DNA of 64,000 nucleotides from Micromonospora pisi (GTDB lineage: Bacteria; Actinomycetota; Actinomycetes; Mycobacteriales; Micromonosporaceae): the NCBI RefSeq assembly GCF_003633685.1, contig NZ_RBKT01000001.1, positions 620,001 through 684,000 on the forward strand, written 5' to 3'. Both the position numbers and the translations under genes were made by a program. Below are positions 60,525-64,000 of the stretch, piece by piece; position 1 is the stretch's first letter, and each line of letters opens with the position of its first letter. Under the pieces are notes generated by a model. That model saw nothing but the letters and a program-made list of their open reading frames with translations. It did not search any database and had not been told where the DNA came from.

Positions 60525-62798
60525 ATGCCCGATTACGGCCACGAACTCCTGTTCGGGACGTTTGTCACGCCGAGCGCGAACGACCCCGACCGGGTCGTGG
60601 CGCTGGCCGAGTTGACCGAGGCCGCCGGACTGGATCTGGCGACGTTCCAGGACCACCCGTACAACTCGGAGTTCCTCGACACCTGGACGCTGCTGAGCTG
60701 GGTCGCCGCACGAACCGAGCGGATACGCGTCTCGGCGAACGTGCTCAACCTGCCGTTGCGCCCACCGGCGATGATCGCCCGAGCCGCCGCCAGCCTCGAC
60801 CTGCTCTCGCACGGCCGGTTCGAGCTGGGCCTCGGCGCGGGCGCGTTCTGGGACGGGATCGAGGGCATGGGAGGCCGCCGGCTGACCCCCGGTCAGAGCG
60901 TCGCGGCGTTGAGCGAGGCGATCGACATAGTCCGGGGTGTCTGGGACACCTCGACCCGGGGGCCGCTACGGCTGCGCGACGGCCACTACCCGGTGCCGGG
61001 GATGCGACGGGGCCCGGCTCCGGCACACGACATCGGCGTCTGGCTGGGTGCGTACAAGCCTCGGATGCTGGCGCTGACCGGCGCCAGGGCCGACGGTTGG
61101 CTGCCGACCCTGGAGTTCCTGAAGTCGCCCGACCGGGTCACCGCCAACCAGATCATCGACGACGCGGCGACCGCCGCCGGGCGTGACCCCCGGAAGATCC
61201 GCCGGCTGCTCAACCTCCTGCAGATCGACTTCTCCCCCACCAGCCGCGGCTTCCTCCAGGGGCCACCGGAGCAGTGGGTCGAACAACTGCTTCCCCTGGT
61301 GCTCGAGGAGGGCTTCAGCGCGTTCATCGTCGGACGCGACGACCCACGCATCATCCAGACGTTCGGTCAGGAGGTGGCACCCGCGCTGCGCGAGGCCGTC
61401 GCCCACCAACGTGGCACGCAGGCCACGACGACCGGACCGGCGCGGGCGACTGTGGCCCTGGCCAGGCGTCAGCCCGGCCTCGACTACGACGCGCTGCCGG
61501 CGTCGCTCGCGACCAGGGCGGTCGAGCCCGGTGACCCGGAGTACGACCAGGTCCGGCACACCTACAGCCGCCAGGGAACACCTGCGGTGGCGATCCGGCC
61601 CGGTAACGCCACGGAGGTGGCCGAGGCGCTGGCGTACGCACGCACACAGGACGTACCGCTGTCGGTGCGCAGCGGTGGCCACGGCATCAGCGGCCGCTCG
61701 ACCAACGACGGCGGCATCGTCATCGACCTGTCGAGGATGAACAGGACCGAGGTACTCGACCGCGCCACCCGGCGGATCCGCCTCGAACCCGGCGCACGCT
61801 GGGGGGAGGTCGCCCAGGCGCTCGCCCCGCACGGCCTGGCGATGAGCTCCGGCGACTACGGTGACGTCGGCGTCGGCGGGCTCGCCACCACCGGCGGGAT
61901 CGGCTACCTGGCCCGCAGGTTCGGGTTGACCATCGACCACATCGTCGCCGCCGAGATCGTCGTCGCCGACGGCCGGCTGCTCCGGGTCGACGCGGAGCAC
62001 CACAGCGACCTGTTCTGGGCGATCCGTGGCGCCGGCGGCAACTTCGGCGTGGTCACCGCGCTGGAACTCGAGGCGTACGAGGTCGGCGACGTCGCGTACG
62101 CACAGCTCCTGGTGGACGCGAGCGAGACCGCCGAGATGCTGCAACGGTGGGGGCGACTCGTCGAGGACGCGCCGCGCGAACTCACCAGCTTCCTCATGGT
62201 CTTTCCCGCGCGGCGGCAGAACCCCCCGATGGCCCAGGTCACCCTCGTCTACGCCGGCGACGACGTGGACGCGGCACAGGAGGCGCTCAGCCCGTTCCTG
62301 GAGATCGGACCGGTCCTCCAGCAGCAGGCGCAGCTGGTGCCGTACCCGGCGATCGTCGCCGCGCCGCACAACCGGCACCACGGACAGGGCCTGGATGACG
62401 TACACAGTGGTCTGCTGCACCACATCACCCCGGAGGCGGCCGACGCCGTGGCGGCCATGATCCGCTCCGGGGACGTGATGACGGTCCAGTTCCGGTCGGT
62501 CGGCGGCGCCGTCAACGACCTCCCCCGCGACGCCACCGCGTACCCGCACCGGGCCCAGAACTTCTCCCTGCTCGCCGCCACCGTCGCGGAACGCCGGGCA
62601 GCGCTCGACAAGCTCTGGGCCGACCTGTACGGACAGCTCGACGGCATGTACCTCAGCTTCGAGGCCGACACCGATCCGGAGCGCCTGCTCGACGCCTTCC
62701 CCGAACCGACCCTCGGTCGGCTCCGGGCGGTCAAGGCCGCCTACGACCCCGGGAACGTCTTCAACCGCAACTTTCCGATCCCCCCGGCGGGCAGCTAG
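60525..62798 (+). CDS. Fusion of LLM-type flavin oxidoreductase and berberine-bridge-type FAD oxidase
   Basis: A 757-residue two-enzyme fusion. Residues 1-~295 are a luciferase-like monooxygenase (TIM barrel; FGTFVTPSA, HGRFELGLGAGAF and GVWLGAYKPRMLALTGARAD) that would use reduced FMN or F420. After a ~30-residue linker, residues ~340-757 are a PCMH/BBE oxidase: SVRSGGHGISGRST with the FAD-linking H386, GDVGVGGLATTGGIGYLARR, GAGGNFGVV, and the C-terminal AYDPGNVFNRNF. The cysteine for a second covalent FAD bond is not seen (SSGDYGDVG). GCAAGGAGAAGG lies just before the ATG. Each half is normally a separate protein; a tandem oxidation of one substrate is likely. It is controlled by the divergent MarR. 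Confidence 0.9.
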   Translation: MPDYGHELLFGTFVTPSANDPDRVVALAELTEAAGLDLATFQDHPYNSEFLDTWTLLSWVAARTERIRVSANVLNLPLRPPAMIARAAASLDLLSHGRFELGLGAGAFWDGIEGMGGRRLTPGQSVAALSEAIDIVRGVWDTSTRGPLRLRDGHYPVPGMRRGPAPAHDIGVWLGAYKPRMLALTGARADGWLPTLEFLKSPDRVTANQIIDDAATAAGRDPRKIRRLLNLLQIDFSPTSRGFLQGPPEQWVEQLLPLVLEEGFSAFIVGRDDPRIIQTFGQEVAPALREAVAHQRGTQATTTGPARATVALARRQPGLDYDALPASLATRAVEPGDPEYDQVRHTYSRQGTPAVAIRPGNATEVAEALAYARTQDVPLSVRSGGHGISGRSTNDGGIVIDLSRMNRTEVLDRATRRIRLEPGARWGEVAQALAPHGLAMSSGDYGDVGVGGLATTGGIGYLARRFGLTIDHIVAAEIVVADGRLLRVDAEHHSDLFWAIRGAGGNFGVVTALELEAYEVGDVAYAQLLVDASETAEMLQRWGRLVEDAPRELTSFLMVFPARRQNPPMAQVTLVYAGDDVDAAQEALSPFLEIGPVLQQQAQLVPYPAIVAAPHNRHHGQGLDDVHSGLLHHITPEAADAVAAMIRSGDVMTVQFRSVGGAVNDLPRDATAYPHRAQNFSLLAATVAERRAALDKLWADLYGQLDGMYLSFEADTDPERLLDAFPEPTLGRLRAVKAAYDPGNVFNRNFPIPPAGS

Positions 62799-63289
62799 GA
62801 CCGGGGCGCCCGCTGCCCCGGTCGCTCCTGCTCCCAGCGCTCGACCAGGCCCTTCATCTCCTCCTGTACGAAGAGGAAGAAGTCCCGCATGTCGGCCAGT
62901 CGCATACCGGCGGGTGAGGTTTCGTCGCCGACTGCCACCACCCCTTCATGCACGACGTTCGCGAGTCGCTCGTAGATCCCGCTCCGGACGCCGGCCGAGT
63001 ACGAGGCGACGGTCGACGACTTGTACAGGTCCCGGCGCGATCCCGGGGCGGGCTCGCGAACCGCCATGCCAACCTGGATCAGGTAGCGGACCGCCCCGGA
63101 GACGGCGGCCGGACTCACGCCGAGCCGCTCGCTGATCTCCCCGGCGGTGAGCCCGGGTTGCTCGCCGGCCATCAGCACGGCCAGCACCCGGGCCGCCATG
63201 CGGGGCATGCCCATGTCGCTGAGCGTGAGAGCGAAGTGCTCCACGAAGCGTCGTACCGCTGCCTCGTCGCGTCGGCCGTCAGGTTGCAT
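62795..63289 (-). CDS. GbsR/MarR-type transcriptional regulator
   Basis: A 164-residue winged-helix regulator: FALTLSDMGMPRMAARVLAV, LTAGEISERLGVSPAAVSGAVRYL as the HTH, and a C-terminal helical dimerisation region (ADMRDFFLFVQEEMKGLVERW). This layout is typical of regulators placed before ABC-2 exporter operons in actinobacteria. ATG 63289 has AAGGA 7 nt upstream; ATG 63307 is possible. Its stop overlaps the end of the fusion gene (convergent, 4 bp). Confidence 0.85.
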   Translation of the reverse strand: MQPDGRRDEAAVRRFVEHFALTLSDMGMPRMAARVLAVLMAGEQPGLTAGEISERLGVSPAAVSGAVRYLIQVGMAVREPAPGSRRDLYKSSTVASYSAGVRSGIYERLANVVHEGVVAVGDETSPAGMRLADMRDFFLFVQEEMKGLVERWEQERPGQRAPRS

Positions 63290-63439
63290 CTGGTCATCCT
63301 TCACCATTGTGTGAAGATCGCGCACGGCTGGCCCCGATCGGTCGACGAGCCGCGTCGGCTCTTGTCGCCTCCGCTGACCAGCGATGACGCGATCGGATGA
63401 GCCCCTGATCGTCCCGATCCGACCGGCGCCGACGCCAGT

Positions 63440-63469
63440 GGCGCGACCGGTCGGCTGACCGGTCGCGCC
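63440..63469 (-). terminator. Terminator after the ABC-2 permease gene
   Basis: A perfect 13-bp stem (63440-63452 with 63457-63469) with a 4-nt loop lies ~19 nt beyond the stop of the minus-strand permease gene and separates it from the GbsR-type regulator gene. Confidence 0.7.
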
Positions 63470-63487
63470 GCTTTCGGCTGGATCCGG

Positions 63488-64000
63488 TCAGGTCGCCAGG
63501 TTGCGGCGACGGAAGAGCACCAGCCCCGCCACGGCCAGCGCCAGCGCGACGGCGGACATCACCAGCAGCGGCGTCACGGCGGCCTCGGCGGCCGGCAGCG
63601 CTGGGACGTGGCTGAACGGCGAGATGTCGCGCACCGCCTCCGGCAGGCCCAGCAGGCCGCCGAGTTGGCCGAGGACGAGGCTGAGGGTGAAGCCGAGCCA
63701 ACCCAGACCGACGGCGAGCCGTGGTACGAGCCCGAACGCGGCCACCGCGAACCCGGCCAGGATCAGCGCCGACGGCAGTTGTACGAGAGCCGCGCGGGAC
63801 AGGTCGACCACCTGCTCGCCGACCCGGCCGGTGCTCGCCCCGTACACCAGGCCGACCGAGAGTCCGGCGAGCCCGAGCAGGGCCAGGGCGCCCGCCACCA
63901 CGACGAACAGGTGGCTGCCCAACCAGCGCGACCGGCTGGTGGCCGTCGCCAGTACGGCCTCGGCCCGCCCACTCGCCTCCTCGGTCCGCAACCGGAGCAG
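63488..64000 (-). CDS. ABC-2-type exporter permease, C-terminal part (truncated by window end)
   Basis: The last 170 residues of a membrane protein whose start lies beyond the window. LRTEEASGRAEAVLATATSRSRWLGSH is the amphipathic segment typical of 'ABC transporter permease' exporters of the tetronasin/daunorubicin-type two-component systems, followed by about four membrane helices and a short basic tail (LFRRRNLAT). The GbsR-type regulator lies downstream on the same strand and may control it. Confidence 0.8.
   Translation of the reverse strand: MLRLRTEEASGRAEAVLATATSRSRWLGSHLFVVVAGALALLGLAGLSVGLVYGASTGRVGEQVVDLSRAALVQLPSALILAGFAVAAFGLVPRLAVGLGWLGFTLSLVLGQLGGLLGLPEAVRDISPFSHVPALPAAEAAVTPLLVMSAVALALAVAGLVLFRRRNLAT

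Overview
The window is chromosomal DNA of a high-GC actinobacterium, most likely a member of the Micromonosporaceae (Micromonospora/Plantactinospora type). The basis is the extreme GC3 in every reading frame, GTG and TTG starts, Tat-exported oxidoreductases, an EgtA-type ligase, SigE/SigL-type ECF sigma factors, and two copies of an AAGGAAGGGGCCCTTG-type intergenic palindrome that I associate with that family. No tRNA, rRNA, CRISPR array, transposase or phage gene was seen. Codon use looks uniform, so no obvious recent island stands out.

Layout. 1-9 kb: a GT-C membrane glycosyltransferase, an Hsp20 gene behind a perfect CIRCE operator, a DMT transporter, an HD hydrolase divergent from a GlxA-type AraC regulator, a SigE-family sigma factor coupled to a membrane beta-propeller protein, and a Gfo/Idh/MocA oxidoreductase. 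9-19 kb: an MMPL transporter, a DUF1800/DUF1501 pair, a LysR regulator divergent from an atypical SDR with two LysR boxes between them, a Tat-exported FAD oxidoreductase and an alpha/beta hydrolase. 19-34 kb: an envelope/secretion region with DUF1996 and DUF4333 proteins, three PF03640-repeat lipoproteins, a WXG100-like protein, an FHA-bearing EccC/EssC-type ATPase, two further ESX-associated small proteins, a LysM-like membrane protein, a SigL-like ECF sigma factor with its zinc anti-sigma factor, and a zinc metallopeptidase lipoprotein.

34-41 kb: a polar amino acid ABC transporter, a zinc-free L36 ribosomal protein, an orphan egtA, and a MEDS-histidine kinase-like anti-sigma protein. 41-50 kb: a two-gene operon of a 2147-residue P-loop NTPase and a beta-CASP metallo-RNase. 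50-60 kb: an unusual pterin/flavin-precursor and lipid/glycan locus (sulfatase-fold membrane protein, HAD phosphatase, CDP-alcohol phosphatidyltransferase; divergently an MDR dehydrogenase, PTPS homologue, GT4, methyltransferase, flippase-like protein, GTP cyclohydrolase II; then separate RibD-type deaminase and reductase). 60-64 kb: a MarR regulator, an LLM/FAD-oxidase fusion, a GbsR-type regulator and the start-less end of an ABC-2 permease.

Two observations stand out. First, five intergenic sites share TGAACC-N16-CGTGTR with an invariant 16-nt spacer and lie upstream of the WXG100/EccC operon, the ESX-associated operon, the LysM/lipoprotein/sigma operon and two other PF03640 lipoproteins. 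This defines a local regulon that I attribute to the SigL-like sigma factor encoded in the same region. Second, the giant NTPase/beta-CASP RNase pair is translationally coupled and matches no system I can name; it is a candidate RNA-targeting conflict or RNA-processing system.
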